Under the pieces are notes generated by a model, which was not told where the DNA came from, ran no database searches, and worked only from the letters and a program-made list of their open reading frames with translations. Shown here piece after piece: positions 16,471 through 26,978 of a DNA stretch of 64,000 bases (its first letter is position 1; every line of letters starts with the position of its first letter). Source of the DNA: an uncultured Gammaproteobacteria bacterium (lineage in GTDB: Bacteria > Pseudomonadota > Gammaproteobacteria > Nitrosococcales > Methylophagaceae); contig CAJQOM010000011.1 of NCBI GenBank assembly GCA_905479985.1, positions 1 to 64,000 on the forward strand, read 5' to 3'. A program made the translations under genes and the position numbers.

Positions 16471-17010
16471 TTAGAAGTTAGGTTTAACTGGTGCTTCATT
16501 AAAGCGTGTCACACTGGCCATAATTTCAGCCTTTGCTTCTTCTATTCCAACCCAGCCTTCAATTTTCACCCATTTATTTTTCTCTAAATCTTTATAATGC
16601 CCAAAAAAGTGGGAAAGTTGCTCCAACAAGCGCGGCGAAATATCAGAAATATCATGGACATCGTCATACATTGTATCGTGTGGCACAGCGATGATTTTGG
16701 CATCTTCGCCTGACTCATCCGTCATTTTAAGCATGCCAACAGGACGACATTGCACAACAGAACCGCTGATTAACGAATAAGGACTCATAACGAGTACATC
16801 AACCGGATCACCATCGTCAGATAAGGTATGAGGCACATAGCCATAGTTACAAGGGTAGAACATGGCAGTGTTCATAAAGCGATCAACAAATAACGCACCA
16901 GTTTCCTTATCAACCTCATATTTTACCGGGTCAGAGTGAGAAGGGATTTCTATAATAACGTTAATATCTTCAGGTAAATTTTTGCCTGAACCGACGCGGT
17001 CAAGATTCAT
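16471..17010 (-). CDS. ppa: Inorganic pyrophosphatase, soluble family I
   Basis: A 179-residue cytoplasmic enzyme that hydrolyses pyrophosphate to phosphate. Family I signatures are complete: [36 protein letters not shown] (split metal-site Asp cluster) and later DVHDISD and [13 protein letters not shown] chose the ATG at 17010 because GGAG lies 9 bases upstream; an in-frame TTG at 17025 would add five residues lying over that ribosome site. A membrane pyrophosphatase is encoded 1.2 kb away, so this cell has two routes for pyrophosphate. Confidence 0.96.
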   Translation of the reverse strand: MNLDRVGSGKNLPEDINVIIEIPSHSDPVKYEVDKETGALFVDRFMNTAMFYPCNYGYVPHTLSDDGDPVDVLVMSPYSLISGSVVQCRPVGMLKMTDESGEDAKIIAVPHDTMYDDVHDISDISPRLLEQLSHFFGHYKDLEKNKWVKIEGWVGIEEAKAEIMASVTRFNEAPVKPNF

Positions 17011-17093
17011 AAAATGGTGCTCCAAATAAGCCAGTAATCAAAACAATCTATTATATAAGAATTTAGCAGGCGATTAAACTCAGTACCTCTCGG

Positions 17094-17267
17094 CTAACCC
17101 TCTTCCATCAATACCATCTCGAAGTCTTCTTTCCCAACTGAACATTCCGGACAACGCCAATCATCAGGAATATCATTCCAGCGGGTACCCGGTGCAATAC
17201 CCTCCTCTGGTAACCCTTTGGCTTCATCATAGATAAAACCACATACTGTGCAAATCCACTTATTCAT
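17094..17267 (-). CDS. rubA: Rubredoxin
   Basis: A 57-residue electron carrier with one iron held by four cysteines: CTVCG near residues 6-10 and CPECS near 39-43, between them the family [17 protein letters not shown]. The start is the ATG at 17267, which has AGGA about 8 bases upstream. The reading frame remains open further 5', but that part merely overlaps the transporter gene end. It lies 11 bases after the TSUP gene stop and is likely in the same transcript. The partner reductase and oxidase are not in the window. Confidence 0.93.
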   Translation of the reverse strand: MNKWICTVCGFIYDEAKGLPEEGIAPGTRWNDIPDDWRCPECSVGKEDFEMVLMEEG

Positions 17268-17278
17268 ATTTGTTCCTA

Positions 17279-18070
17279 CTACCCAAAAAATAATGATACT
17301 GATACTGCCATTAAGACTAATGAGAACAAGCGTTCTAATAATATTAATGGCAACTTTTTTGCCCATTTTGCTGCAAGTGGCGCAAATATGATGCTGGTGC
17401 TAATGACACCTAAAAAAGCCTGCCAATGCACAAAGCCCGTTTGCCAGCTGTTTTCTGATCCTTGTTGCTCTGCAAAAACCATAAATCCAATGACGCCCGC
17501 AACCGCAATAGGAAAGGCACAGGCTGCTGATGTACCGATGGCCCGTTGGATATTTTTGCCAGCCAATAACAAATAAGGGACGACCATTGTCCCGCCGCCC
17601 ATTCCCACTAAGGCTGAGATGCTGCCAAACACGCTGCCTGCTACAAATAAATACGGCTGCTGTAATAATCGCGTTGATACTGTGAGTACTGGCATCGATA
17701 CCCAAAGCCTGATCGACATTAAAAAAGCATAGACTGCAAACACCTGTTGCAATACTTGGCTGCTGAATAATATGGCCGAATAAGCCCCTAAAAACCCGCC
17801 AAAAATTAGCCCACCTGATAGCCGTTTCATCAATGGCCAGTCAACATTATGACCTCGGTGATGTGCCATCAATGATGACATTGAAGTCACAATGATCGCC
17901 ATCAATGACGTGCTGACGGCAATATGCATGAGATGCGTTTCTGGCATGCCATAAAACTTAAACACATACAGTAACGCTGGTACCGTCACCAACCCGCCGC
18001 CTAAACCAAGCAACCCAGCACTTATACCTGCAAATATGCCAATCACGGCAAAGCTTATCAACTCAATCAT
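17279..18070 (-). CDS. TSUP (TauE/SafE) family anion permease
   Basis: A 263-residue inner-membrane protein with about eight hydrophobic segments. Both TSUP half-motifs are visible: [20 protein letters not shown] near residues 15-34, and [20 protein letters not shown] in the second half. The family moves sulfite, sulfoacetate or related organosulfur anions out of or into the cell. Nothing here fixes the substrate. The rubredoxin gene follows after 11 bases. The upstream 150-base gap faces hppA divergently. Confidence 0.85.
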   Translation of the reverse strand: MIELISFAVIGIFAGISAGLLGLGGGLVTVPALLYVFKFYGMPETHLMHIAVSTSLMAIIVTSMSSLMAHHRGHNVDWPLMKRLSGGLIFGGFLGAYSAILFSSQVLQQVFAVYAFLMSIRLWVSMPVLTVSTRLLQQPYLFVAGSVFGSISALVGMGGGTMVVPYLLLAGKNIQRAIGTSAACAFPIAVAGVIGFMVFAEQQGSENSWQTGFVHWQAFLGVISTSIIFAPLAAKWAKKLPLILLERLFSLVLMAVSVSLFFG

Positions 18071-18225
18071 AACCCGCTAATTTAACAGGTTTATGTTGTT
18101 TACGGCTACAACTTTACACATCGATACGATACAGGGTATAAGACTACGACGTGTTTAAAAAATATTATTAAGTTTTCATATCGATCCAGCCCTTAAATTA
18201 TTAATCATTATGTGAGGTTTTGCTT

Positions 18226-20238
18226 ATGTCTGCGTTGAGTTACCTGCCTGTCTTACTCGGTATCATTGGTCTTTATTGCGCATACCTGGTTTACGGTATC
18301 GTCAAAGCTGCGCCAGCAGGCTCCGGGAAAGTGGTTGAGATAGGGAATGAAATACACCTTGGTGCGATGGTGTTTATGAAAGCCGAATACAGTCGTCTCG
18401 CTATTTTTGCGACTGTCGTTTTACTCGCTATTTGGATGAGTGATTTGGGTGGTACAACCGCCTTTGCGTTCTTACTAGGCGCCTTATGCTCTGGTGCTGC
18501 TGGTTATATCGGCATGTATACCGCCACGCAGGCGAATGTACGTACAGCTACTGCCGCACAAGATGAAGGTGCTTCGCAAGCCTTAACCGTTGCCTTCTTT
18601 GGCGGATCGATTATGGGTTTGACCGTCGCTTCAATGGGCTTACTCGGCTTAGGTATTCTCTATTTATTGTTTGGTTCAGATCCCCACACTGTCCATGTAA
18701 TTCATGGCTTTGGTATGGGCGCGTCTACCGTTGCCCTGTTCTCTCGTGTTGGTGGCGGTATCTTTACTAAAAGTGCCGATGTCGGTGCTGATTTAGTTGG
18801 CAAACTTGAGGCCGGTATTCCAGAAGATGATCCACGTAACCCCGGGGTTATTGCTGATAATGTGGGCGATAATGTGGGTGATGTCGCCGGTATGGGCTCT
18901 GACATTTTTGAATCATATTGTGGTTCGATGATCGCAAGTCTGGCGATTGCTTCGACGATGGGTTTAGCTGCTATACACCAGCTCGCTGACAACCAACAAA
19001 CGCTGATGTTTATGCCATTGGCTTTAGCCTCGCTTGGCTTATTGTGTTCTATTGCGGGCATTTATGCTGTCAAACAATTTGCAGATAAAAGTCCAGAAGT
19101 CGCACTTAGATTTGGGACGATAGGTGCCTCAGCCCTCTTTATCATCACCGCCCTTATTTTAATTTTTTCTATGGGCGGAACATTCAATCTGTGGATGGCC
19201 GTACTCGCCGGTTCTGTTGGTGGCATCATCATTGGATTAGTCACAGAATATTATACCGGCGGCGCGCCTGTCAGAAAGCTTGCCAAAGATGGTGAAACGG
19301 GTGCTGCTACTGTCATGATCAGCGGTTTAGCCTTGGGGATGCAATCTGTTGCGCTTCCCGTTGTGACCATTGCCGCTATTATCTTTATTGCCAGCCACTA
19401 TGCGGGGCTCTATGGTGTTGGCATCGCTGCGGTCGGGATGTTAGCAACCGTCGGCATCACGATGGCGATTGATGCTTACGGCCCTATTGCCGATAACGCA
19501 GGCGGTATTGCTGAAATGGCAGAGATGGAAGAACAAACACGGGAAATCACTGATTCACTTGATGAGTTAGGCAATACGACTGCCGCTATTGGTAAAGGCT
19601 TTGCCATTGGTGCTGCTGCTTTGGCTGCTCTAGCATTGATTAGTGCTTATATTGAGACCATTAGCCATGGTAACCCTGATTTCCAATTACTTCTTAATGA
19701 TCCTATTGTCCTCGTCGGCATGTTTTTAGGGGGTATTTTTCCCTTTTTGATTAGTGCTTTGACCATGACGGCTGTCGGTGATGCCGCTTTCGAAATGATT
19801 CACGAAATTCGACGTCAATTTCGTGATATCCCCGGGTTACTAGAAGGAACAGCAAAACCCGATACCGCACGTTGCATTGATATTGCCACCAAGGCTGCTT
19901 TAAACAAAATGATCTTGCCCGGCGCTATTGCAGTCTTTGCCCCTGTTTTAATCGGCTTTGGCTTAGGTCCTGAGGCTTTAGGCGGTATGCTAGGCGGTGC
20001 ACTGATTACCGGTGTGATGATGGCGCTCATGATGGCTAATGCAGGTGGTGCTTGGGACAATGCTAAAAAGTATGTCGAAAAAGGCAACCTCGGCGGTAAG
20101 GGTTCTGATGTCCATACTGCCGTCGTCGTCGGCGATACTGTTGGTGATCCTCTGAAAGATACGTCTGGCCCAGCGATGAATATTTTAATCAATGTCATGG
20201 CGATTGTTAGCCTTGTTATCGCACCATTGTTAGTCTAG
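18226..20238 (+). CDS. hppA: Membrane-bound ion-pumping pyrophosphatase (K+-dependent type)
   Basis: A 670-residue polytopic protein with about 16 membrane segments that couples pyrophosphate hydrolysis to outward pumping of H+ or Na+. The signature [20 protein letters not shown] and the Asp-rich [12 protein letters not shown] bind magnesium pyrophosphate; the C-terminal [14 protein letters not shown] is the third site. The [10 protein letters not shown] motif has Ala where K+-independent enzymes have Lys, which predicts K+ dependence. Whether H+ or Na+ is pumped cannot be settled by eye. I chose the ATG at 18226, with GAGG about 9 bases upstream, over a TTG two codons earlier. A clear terminator follows. 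Confidence 0.96.
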   Translation: MSALSYLPVLLGIIGLYCAYLVYGIVKAAPAGSGKVVEIGNEIHLGAMVFMKAEYSRLAIFATVVLLAIWMSDLGGTTAFAFLLGALCSGAAGYIGMYTATQANVRTATAAQDEGASQALTVAFFGGSIMGLTVASMGLLGLGILYLLFGSDPHTVHVIHGFGMGASTVALFSRVGGGIFTKSADVGADLVGKLEAGIPEDDPRNPGVIADNVGDNVGDVAGMGSDIFESYCGSMIASLAIASTMGLAAIHQLADNQQTLMFMPLALASLGLLCSIAGIYAVKQFADKSPEVALRFGTIGASALFIITALILIFSMGGTFNLWMAVLAGSVGGIIIGLVTEYYTGGAPVRKLAKDGETGAATVMISGLALGMQSVALPVVTIAAIIFIASHYAGLYGVGIAAVGMLATVGITMAIDAYGPIADNAGGIAEMAEMEEQTREITDSLDELGNTTAAIGKGFAIGAAALAALALISAYIETISHGNPDFQLLLNDPIVLVGMFLGGIFPFLISALTMTAVGDAAFEMIHEIRRQFRDIPGLLEGTAKPDTARCIDIATKAALNKMILPGAIAVFAPVLIGFGLGPEALGGMLGGALITGVMMALMMANAGGAWDNAKKYVEKGNLGGKGSDVHTAVVVGDTVGDPLKDTSGPAMNILINVMAIVSLVIAPLLV

Positions 20239-20260
20239 ACACTTAAAACACTTTTTTTAT

Positions 20261-20288
20261 AAAGCCACGTGCTTGCGCGTGGCTTTTT
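20261..20288 (+). terminator. Rho-independent terminator after hppA
   Basis: The stem AAAGCCACG/CGTGGCTTT with an 8-base loop is followed by a T-rich tract (TTTTTC). It is placed 23 bases after the hppA stop and ends just before the MATE gene. Confidence 0.9.
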
Positions 20289-20306
20289 CTTTGGATCTTA
20301 ATACCC

Positions 20307-21614
20307 GTGTCCAACAACGACCAAGCTGTTAACCACCGTCAAATTTGGCAAATCGCTGGCCCAATGATTGTGGCCAATATGTCTATTCCGTTACTCGGTA
20401 TGGTCGATACCGCCGTGGTCGGGCATTTAGACTCTCCGTCTTATGTCGGCGCTGTGGCTGTTGGCACCTTAATTTTCAGTTTTTTATTCTGGGGGTTTGG
20501 TTTCCTCAGAATGGCGACTACCGGCCTCACAGCCCAAGCAATGGGCCGCGAAGACATCTCGGAAAGTCACCTCATTCTACAAAAATCAATTGTGCTCGCC
20601 CTCGTTATTTCACTGTTCTTAGTTATTTTTCAACAACCCTTATCTCAATTGGCTTTTGCCATTATCGACAGTAGTGAACAAGTGAGGACGCTCGGACAAA
20701 ATTACTTTGCGATTAGGATTTGGAGTTCACCCGCTATTCTCATTAATTATGTCATTTTAGGGTGGCTTATTGGGCAAGCTGCAACGCGGGCGGCTTTGTC
20801 ATTAGTTTTGCTCATTAATCTTAGCAATATCATTTTAGATTTACTGTTTGTATCGCTCTTTGATCTGGCTGTTGACGGTGTTGCGATAGCCTCGGTGATT
20901 GCAGAATATCTTGGCCTTGCTTACGCTTGTCTTTTAATACGACAACGTCACTTTCGATTCTCCAAAACAAATTCAACCGATAAAAGCCAACTGGGCTTGG
21001 CTAAGATGTTACCTCTACATGGTAATATTTTTATTCGTACTTTGTGTCTTGTCTTTTGCTTTGGTTTTTTCACCGCCCAAGGTGCTAAACAAGACGATAT
21101 TACATTAGCTGCCAATGCCGTCCTGCTCCATTTTATTACTTTTATGGCTTTTTTCTTAGATGGTTTTGCCAATGCGGTAGAAGTTATTGCTGGCAAGGCA
21201 ACGGGTGCTAGAAACAAGACTTTATTAAAGCAGGGATTATATTACGCCGCCATTTGGTCTGTTGGCATTGCGGGCTTATTTAGCATTAGCTATAGCGCAT
21301 TTGGCCCCAGTATTATCCGACTATTAACCTCGATTCCAGAGGTTGTGTTAAGCGCCGAGCAATATTTGCCTTGGTTATTTGTTGCGCCTTTGATTGCGGT
21401 CTGGAGTTATCTATTCGATGGCTTATTCATTGGGACAATGCGCAGTGTGGCAATGCGAAATACGATGTTGTTTTCGACTTTTTGCTGTTACTTGCCGGCT
21501 TGGTATTTTCTGCAACCCTATGGGAACCATGGGTTATGGCTTGCTTTATTAATTTTTCTGGCTGCGCGTGGCATTAGCCAAGCCTGTTATTTACCCAACA
21601 TTTTATCTAAGTAG
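20307..21614 (+). CDS. dinF: MATE family efflux transporter (DinF-like)
   Basis: A 435-residue protein with 12 hydrophobic segments in two similar halves. Early DinF-subfamily motifs are visible: IWQIAGPMIVANMSIPLLG, MVDTAVVGHL and MATTGLTAQAMG. The family exports organic cations or metabolites using H+ or Na+ gradients. The start is a GTG at 20307 with only a weak ribosome site (GGAT 12 bases upstream). No LexA site is visible upstream, unlike E. coli dinF. It is probably expressed from its own promoter, as a terminator lies just before. Confidence 0.88.
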   Translation: MSNNDQAVNHRQIWQIAGPMIVANMSIPLLGMVDTAVVGHLDSPSYVGAVAVGTLIFSFLFWGFGFLRMATTGLTAQAMGREDISESHLILQKSIVLALVISLFLVIFQQPLSQLAFAIIDSSEQVRTLGQNYFAIRIWSSPAILINYVILGWLIGQAATRAALSLVLLINLSNIILDLLFVSLFDLAVDGVAIASVIAEYLGLAYACLLIRQRHFRFSKTNSTDKSQLGLAKMLPLHGNIFIRTLCLVFCFGFFTAQGAKQDDITLAANAVLLHFITFMAFFLDGFANAVEVIAGKATGARNKTLLKQGLYYAAIWSVGIAGLFSISYSAFGPSIIRLLTSIPEVVLSAEQYLPWLFVAPLIAVWSYLFDGLFIGTMRSVAMRNTMLFSTFCCYLPAWYFLQPYGNHGLWLALLIFLAARGISQACYLPNILSK

Positions 21615-21680
21615 CAGTGCTTATAGTTAGTTCGGCTAATTGGTTTTGCAAAGCACATTAAACACACCTTTTACCTAAGT

Positions 21681-21881
21681 TTAAAAAGTATGATCATTCT
21701 GCCATGCATTGGCATTGCTGCGGCGGTCTTGATAGTTTCGGCGCTCACCTTGCTCTAAATCGAAGCGAATCATTTCACGCCTGTCACCGCCATCGCGTCT
21801 TTCCTTTGCGCGACGATCTCTATTGCCCGCGGCTAACCACTCGGCATACGTCCTAATTTTCTTTTGTTTGAAATCAGCCAT
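21681..21881 (-). CDS. Small basic/acidic hypothetical protein
   Basis: A 66-residue polar protein with no membrane segment. It is rich in Arg and Asp, with RRAKERRDGGDRRE and RRNYQDRRS stretches repeating an RR-D theme. I do not recognise a family. A good ribosome site (GGGGA about 5 bases before ATG) and its isolation from other frames support translation. Such charge suggests nucleic-acid or protein binding, but that is only an inference. It is downstream of the pseudouridine synthase on the same strand. Confidence 0.55.
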   Translation of the reverse strand: MADFKQKKIRTYAEWLAAGNRDRRAKERRDGGDRREMIRFDLEQGERRNYQDRRSNANAWQNDHTF

Positions 21882-21939
21882 GTCTTCCCCTTTTTCACTG
21901 TCCTTATACTGTGCACAATACGCTTTTAAGCCGTATTTT

Positions 21940-22782
21940 TCAATCCTTTAGCGTTAACTCATACTTTTTTTTCTGATGACTAAACGGACATTCAAAGGCC
22001 AAATAGTAAGCTGTTAATTGTAAATCTTCTTTCACCTCAATGTCGCCATATAAACGATCTCCTACAACAGGAAACCCGATAAATGCACTGTGCCGCCTAA
22101 TTTGATGCTTACGGCCTGTTTCAATTCTGACTTCCAGCAAAGAGCGATTTTGGTCTGGATCAAATTGTAAAAAGATAAAGTGACTTTTTGCTTGTCGGCC
22201 ATCAATCTCTTGTTCTACCGTTAGGGGCTGATGCATTGTCGCTGCTTTGTCAAATTGGCCATGTACCCATATTTGATAGCGTTTATCAATGTCACGCTGT
22301 TGGAATAAGGCCGACAGTGCCGCTGCTGCTTTTTTTTCATGCGCTACAATAATTAACCCATTTGCCGCCCTATCAAGTCTGTGGACAGTGAAACTATTTC
22401 TTTGTGGCAAAAGATGCTGTTCTGCCCAGCGGGTTATGGTGCAGTGATCACCCCATTTAGATCCTTGCGATAACATGCCGTAGGGCTTATTCCAAATACT
22501 GTAATGCTTCTCATCACTGATAAGTATTGGCGTTGGTGGTATACGGTCAATAACTGATTTATCGTAATAAAGATGTAATGTTGCGTTTGTGCTAAGTACT
22601 TTTTTTGCACGCCTTAGCCGTTGCGTTTTCTTGCCCACAGTCTGCCAGACTGCGCCCTTTTGCATTAATTGTTTAATCAATTGCTTGGATAAACCGCTTT
22701 CACTCGCCAACACATCAACGGCAAACCTTCCCTGCTCAGTCACTTCAATGTGTTTTTCGAACCGATTTGCTAACTCAGACAT
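21940..22782 (-). CDS. RluA-family pseudouridine synthase
   Basis: A 280-residue enzyme that isomerises uridine in rRNA or tRNA. The active-site motif is HRLDRAANGLIIVAHEK, a variant of HRLDR-TSG, with the catalytic Asp present. GRKHQIRRH and GDRLYGD are the later conserved motifs. The N-terminal ~90 residues include a short S4-like region (SGLSKQLIKQLMQKGAVW). The NG in place of SG resembles some RluA/TruC-like outliers, so the target base is unclear. It is divergent from the DUF4124 gene, with about 55 bases between starts. Confidence 0.88.
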   Translation of the reverse strand: MSELANRFEKHIEVTEQGRFAVDVLASESGLSKQLIKQLMQKGAVWQTVGKKTQRLRRAKKVLSTNATLHLYYDKSVIDRIPPTPILISDEKHYSIWNKPYGMLSQGSKWGDHCTITRWAEQHLLPQRNSFTVHRLDRAANGLIIVAHEKKAAAALSALFQQRDIDKRYQIWVHGQFDKAATMHQPLTVEQEIDGRQAKSHFIFLQFDPDQNRSLLEVRIETGRKHQIRRHSAFIGFPVVGDRLYGDIEVKEDLQLTAYYLAFECPFSHQKKKYELTLKD

Positions 22783-22837
22783 GTTATGTTCCGTGACTTT
22801 AACGTAAAATTAAGTTTTTTGATTGGGAGGCTAGTCA

Positions 22838-23296
22838 ATGTTTAATCATTATTTAAAATACTGCTGCGCCATTATTGTCATTTTATCATTTCAGAGTACG
22901 TCTTACGCACAAGCCTATAAATGGGTGGATGAAAATGGTCAAACCCACTTTTCACAGCAAGCCCCTACGGATAGAGAAGCTGACGTTATCAAAACCCGGC
23001 CCGGCCCTAAAGTCGCGCCGGCACAATCTCAACAAGTCGTCGATGATTTAATTAACAAACAAAAAATTGATGTTAAATCAAAAGAGCAAGCAAAAATAAA
23101 ACAGCAGCAACAAGCTGAACAAGCCAAAATCAAATCCAAAAACTGCGATATTGCTAAAAATAACTTAACCAGCTATCAAAACAACCCTAATGGCAAAACT
23201 AAAAATGCCGATGGTGAGTATATCCGCGTTGACGAAATTGAACGCCAAAACAGAATGAAGCAGCTCAAACAAGATATTCAAAAACATTGCCAGTAA
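22838..23296 (+). CDS. Secreted DUF4124 domain protein
   Basis: A 152-residue protein with a signal peptide (about 1-24, ending SYAQA). It is followed by the short DUF4124 motif AYKWVDENGQTHFSQQAP, which occurs in many periplasmic proteins of gammaproteobacteria. The rest is Lys/Gln-rich and probably coiled coil, with two Cys residues late in the protein. The function of the family is unknown. A GGGAGG-like ribosome site lies upstream. The tautomerase-like gene follows 12 bases later. Confidence 0.8.
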   Translation: MFNHYLKYCCAIIVILSFQSTSYAQAYKWVDENGQTHFSQQAPTDREADVIKTRPGPKVAPAQSQQVVDDLINKQKIDVKSKEQAKIKQQQQAEQAKIKSKNCDIAKNNLTSYQNNPNGKTKNADGEYIRVDEIERQNRMKQLKQDIQKHCQ

Positions 23297-23308
23297 GGAG
23301 AAAACATC

Positions 23309-23644
23309 ATGCCCTATTTAAATATTGTAACCAATAAAGCCGTTGATGATGAATCCAGCCTATTGAAAGCCGCCAGTCGTGTTGTCAGTCAAGCCACTGG
23401 CAAACAAGAAACCTATGTGATGATCAGTGCTGACCATAACCCGCATATGATCATGGGTGGCAGTGATGCACCTTTGGCATTATTGGATTATCGCGCCTTA
23501 GGTCTACCGGCTGAACGTTCGGCTTTTTCTGATGCTTTATGCCAACTCATTACAGATCAGCTCTCTATTCCCGGTGAACGCATTTATATCAGTATGACTG
23601 ATTCTGAGCGCCAAAACTGGGGTTGGAATCATCAGACTTTTTGA
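23309..23644 (+). CDS. MIF-like phenylpyruvate/dopachrome tautomerase family protein
   Basis: A 111-residue protein of the macrophage migration inhibitory factor family. Pro2, the catalytic base of the family, follows the start Met (MPYLNI). The YVMISADHNPHMIMGGSDAPLAL segment and the C-terminal ERIYISM and NWGWN motifs match the family, and the length is standard (about 115). These proteins form trimers and tautomerise keto acids; the natural bacterial role is uncertain. An AAGGAG ribosome site lies 9 bases upstream. Confidence 0.88.
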   Translation: MPYLNIVTNKAVDDESSLLKAASRVVSQATGKQETYVMISADHNPHMIMGGSDAPLALLDYRALGLPAERSAFSDALCQLITDQLSIPGERIYISMTDSERQNWGWNHQTF

Positions 23645-23709
23645 TGTTTCACGACATTAACTCATTGTCTTAATTCACTTACTATTTTTAACAGGATCTC
23701 ACCCCGGAT

Positions 23710-25422
23710 ATGCGTAGTTCTCAAGTCCTTATTGCCACTCTAAAAGAAACCCCTGCTGATGCCGAAATCATCAGTCATCAGTTAATGCTTCGTGCCGGAT
23801 TAATTCGTCGCTCAGCATCAGGCTTATATACTTGGTTACCGATGGGGCTAAAGGTCTTACGCAAGGCAGAAGCCATTGTTCGTGAGGAAATGGCGAAAGC
23901 AGGTGCTCAGGAATTGTTAATGCCATCAATACAACCTGCAGAACTTTGGCAACAAACTGGCCGTTGGGAAAAATATGGGCCTGAATTACTGCGTATTAAT
24001 GATCGCCATGGTCGTGAGTTTTGTTATGGCCCGACCCATGAGGAAGTCATTACCGACTTAGTGGGGCAAGAAATTCGTAGTTATAAACAATTACCAATTA
24101 CTTTTTATCAAATTCAAACCAAATTCCGTGATGAAATCAGACCCCGTTTTGGTTTAATGCGTGCCCGTGAGTTTTTGATGAAAGATGCTTACTCTTTTCA
24201 TCTTGATCAAGATTCACTGCAGCAAACCTATGACACGATGTTTGCGGCTTACACCCGTATTTTTGAACGGATGGGCTTAAACTTCCGTCCTGTGCTGGCA
24301 GATACCGGCAGTATTGGCGGCAATGCGTCCCATGAATTCCATGTTTTAGCCAGTTCTGGTGAAGATGCCATCGCCTTTAGTAACCAAAGCCAATATGCCG
24401 CCAACGTTGAATTAGCTGAAGCAATCGCACCTAGTGGTGAACGCCCTGCCCCGACAGCCACCATGGCTGCTGTCGATACGCCTAAACAACATACCATTGA
24501 ACAAGTTTGTGACTTTATGAAAGTCTCGGCAGATCAATGTGTCAAAACATTACTTGTCGAAGGTGTCGCAGAAGATAGTGTTGTAGCACTTGTGCTGCGT
24601 GGTGATCATGAGTTAAATGACGTTAAGGCTGAAAAACACTCACTTGTAGCTAGTCCCTTAACCTTTGCAACACCTGAACAAGTGACTGCTGCTTGTGGTG
24701 CCAATATTGGTTCTATCGGACCAGTTGGCTTAACGATTCCCGTTATTGTTGATCGTGCTGCCGCGCATCTTGCTGATTTTATCTGTGGTGCTAATCAAAA
24801 CGGCCAACACCTCGCCGGCGTCAACTGGGTGCGTGACTTGCCAGAACCTGAAACAGTTGATCTACGTAATGTTATCGCAGGTGATGCCAGCCCTGATGGC
24901 GAAGGTAATCTAGAGATTGCCCGTGGTATTGAAGTCGGTCATATCTTCCAATTGGGTGACAATTACAGCCAAAAACTCAATGCCAATGTGTTGGCTGAGT
25001 CTGGTAAAGCACAAATCTTGACTATGGGTTGTTATGGTATTGGTGTGTCACGTGTCGTTGCAGCGGCGATTGAGCAACATCATGATGACCGCGGCATTAT
25101 CTGGCCATTGGCACTCGCGCCATTCCAAGTGGTTTTAGTCCCGATTAATGCCCATAAATCAGTCCGTCTGCGTGACGCTGCAGAAGCGATGTATCAACAA
25201 TTACTTGATGCCGGCTTCGATATCTTATTTGATGACCGTAAACAAAGACCCGGCGTTGCTTTTGCTGATATGGATTTGATCGGTATTCCACACCGCCTTA
25301 TTCTGGGTGAACGTGGTTTAGATGAAGGATTGGTAGAATATAAATGTAGAGCTGACGGCAGCGATGCTGAATTTGCTATTAGCGATGTCATTGAGCAACT
25401 CACTCAACGGATGGAAGCCTAA
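23710..25422 (+). CDS. proS: Prolyl-tRNA synthetase
   Basis: A 570-residue class II synthetase of the bacterial type. Motif 1 lies around [18 protein letters not shown], motif 2 is [25 protein letters not shown] (shown here only by its ends, [10 protein letters not shown] and MKDAYSF), and motif 3 is GCYGIGVSR. Between motifs 2 and 3 lies the long insertion domain that edits mischarged Ala-tRNA(Pro). A C-terminal anticodon-binding domain completes it. The length agrees with E. coli ProS (572). The fumarase gene starts 9 bases after the stop. Confidence 0.97.
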   Translation: MRSSQVLIATLKETPADAEIISHQLMLRAGLIRRSASGLYTWLPMGLKVLRKAEAIVREEMAKAGAQELLMPSIQPAELWQQTGRWEKYGPELLRINDRHGREFCYGPTHEEVITDLVGQEIRSYKQLPITFYQIQTKFRDEIRPRFGLMRAREFLMKDAYSFHLDQDSLQQTYDTMFAAYTRIFERMGLNFRPVLADTGSIGGNASHEFHVLASSGEDAIAFSNQSQYAANVELAEAIAPSGERPAPTATMAAVDTPKQHTIEQVCDFMKVSADQCVKTLLVEGVAEDSVVALVLRGDHELNDVKAEKHSLVASPLTFATPEQVTAACGANIGSIGPVGLTIPVIVDRAAAHLADFICGANQNGQHLAGVNWVRDLPEPETVDLRNVIAGDASPDGEGNLEIARGIEVGHIFQLGDNYSQKLNANVLAESGKAQILTMGCYGIGVSRVVAAAIEQHHDDRGIIWPLALAPFQVVLVPINAHKSVRLRDAAEAMYQQLLDAGFDILFDDRKQRPGVAFADMDLIGIPHRLILGERGLDEGLVEYKCRADGSDAEFAISDVIEQLTQRMEA

Positions 25423-25431
25423 ACCTAAACT

Positions 25432-26955
25432 ATGACGGTTATCAGCAAAAAAGACTTTATCGATAGCATTGCAGATGCCTTGCAATTTATTGCGTGTTAT
25501 CACCCCAAAGACTTCATCCAAGCGATGTCGGCGGCCTATGATAAAGAGCAATCGCCTGCTGCCAAAGATGCCATCGCTCAGATTCTGATTAACTCACGCA
25601 TGTGTGCTGAAGATCAGCGCCCTATTTGCCAAGATACCGGCATAGTGAATGTCTTTATTAAAGTTGGTATGTCGGTGCAATGGGACAGTGACCAAAGCAT
25701 TGAAGATATGGTCAATGAAGGCGTTCGACGTGCGTATACCCATCCTGATAATGTCTTGCGGGCTTCTATTGTTGATGATCCTATCGGCACACGCAAAAAT
25801 ACCGGCGATAACACACCAGCAGTGGTTCATAGTGAAGTGGTACTCGGCGATAAAGTCGAGATTCATATTGCTGCCAAAGGCGCTGGTTCTGAGAATAAAG
25901 CCAAATTTACCGTGCTTAACCCCAGTGATAATTTAGTAGACTGGATTTTAGAGACCATTCCTAAAATGGGTGCAGGCTGGTGTCCACCTGGGATGATTGG
26001 TATTGGCGTCGGCGGCACGGCTGAGAAAGCAATGTTAATGGCCAAAGAATCGTTAATGGCGCCAATTGATATCCATGATCTTATTGCACGTGGCCCTGTC
26101 ACTGCCTCGGAGAAATTACGGCTTGAACTGTTTGAGAAAATAAATCAACTCGGTATTGGTGCCCAAGGCCTTGGCGGACTGACAACGGTATTAGATGTCA
26201 AAGTCAATGACTATGCTACGCATGCCGCATCACTACCTGTCGCGCTTATTCCCAATTGTGCTGCCACTCGCCATTGTCATTTTGTGCTTGATGGTTCTGG
26301 CCCCGCTGAATTTACACCACCCGCCTTATCAGACTGGCCTGACATCACACGACATATCGCCGCTAATACGCGCCACATTAATTTAGATACCGTGACTGCC
26401 GATGATATTCAGTCTTGGCTGCCGGGTGATACGTTATTACTCACTGGCCGTTTATTAACTGGTCGCGATGCTGCCCATAAAAAGATTGCCGACTTGTTTG
26501 CAAATGGCCAAACTTTGCCCGACAACTTAGATTTCAAAGGTCGCTTTATTTATTATGTTGGCCCTGTTGATCCTGTTAAAAATGAAGTCGTTGGCCCTGC
26601 TGGCCCTACCACGGCAACTCGCATGGATAAGTTCACAGACATGATGTTGGGCCAAACAGGCTTACTGGGTATGATTGGTAAAGCAGAGCGTGGCCCATCA
26701 GCCATTGCGGCAATTAAGAAGTATCGCTCGGTGTCACTGATTGCGGTTGGCGGATCAGCTTACTTAGTCTCTAAAGCAATCAAATCGGCTCGCATCGTGG
26801 CCTTTGAAGAGTTGGGTATGGAAGCGATTCGAGAATTCACTGTAGAAAATATGCCGGTGACTGTCGCTGTTGATAGTCTTGGCCAATCGGTGCATGAATC
26901 TGGCCCCAAAGAATGGCGACAAAACATCGCCGATATCGCCATTTATAAAAAATAA
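25432..26955 (+). CDS. fumA: Class I fumarate hydratase ([4Fe-4S], homodimeric)
   Basis: A 507-residue enzyme interconverting fumarate and malate. The N-terminal alpha domain has the family motif RPICQDTGIVNVFIK with a cluster-ligand Cys; other likely ligands are in PNCAATRH and the MGAGWCPPG segment. The C-terminal beta domain carries GPTTATRMDKF. The one-piece length matches the FumA/FumB type, not the split alpha-beta form. Tartrate dehydratases share this fold, so activity on related diacids cannot be excluded. It directly follows proS. Confidence 0.9.
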   Translation: MTVISKKDFIDSIADALQFIACYHPKDFIQAMSAAYDKEQSPAAKDAIAQILINSRMCAEDQRPICQDTGIVNVFIKVGMSVQWDSDQSIEDMVNEGVRRAYTHPDNVLRASIVDDPIGTRKNTGDNTPAVVHSEVVLGDKVEIHIAAKGAGSENKAKFTVLNPSDNLVDWILETIPKMGAGWCPPGMIGIGVGGTAEKAMLMAKESLMAPIDIHDLIARGPVTASEKLRLELFEKINQLGIGAQGLGGLTTVLDVKVNDYATHAASLPVALIPNCAATRHCHFVLDGSGPAEFTPPALSDWPDITRHIAANTRHINLDTVTADDIQSWLPGDTLLLTGRLLTGRDAAHKKIADLFANGQTLPDNLDFKGRFIYYVGPVDPVKNEVVGPAGPTTATRMDKFTDMMLGQTGLLGMIGKAERGPSAIAAIKKYRSVSLIAVGGSAYLVSKAIKSARIVAFEELGMEAIREFTVENMPVTVAVDSLGQSVHESGPKEWRQNIADIAIYKK

Positions 26956-26978
26956 TCATTGTTTAATCAGGAGAGATC

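Noticed and set aside
17268-17366. Rubredoxin with a 33-residue hydrophobic N-terminal extension
   Set aside because: This part is the overlapping end of the TSUP gene in another frame; the ATG at 17267 has a good ribosome site and gives the standard rubredoxin length.
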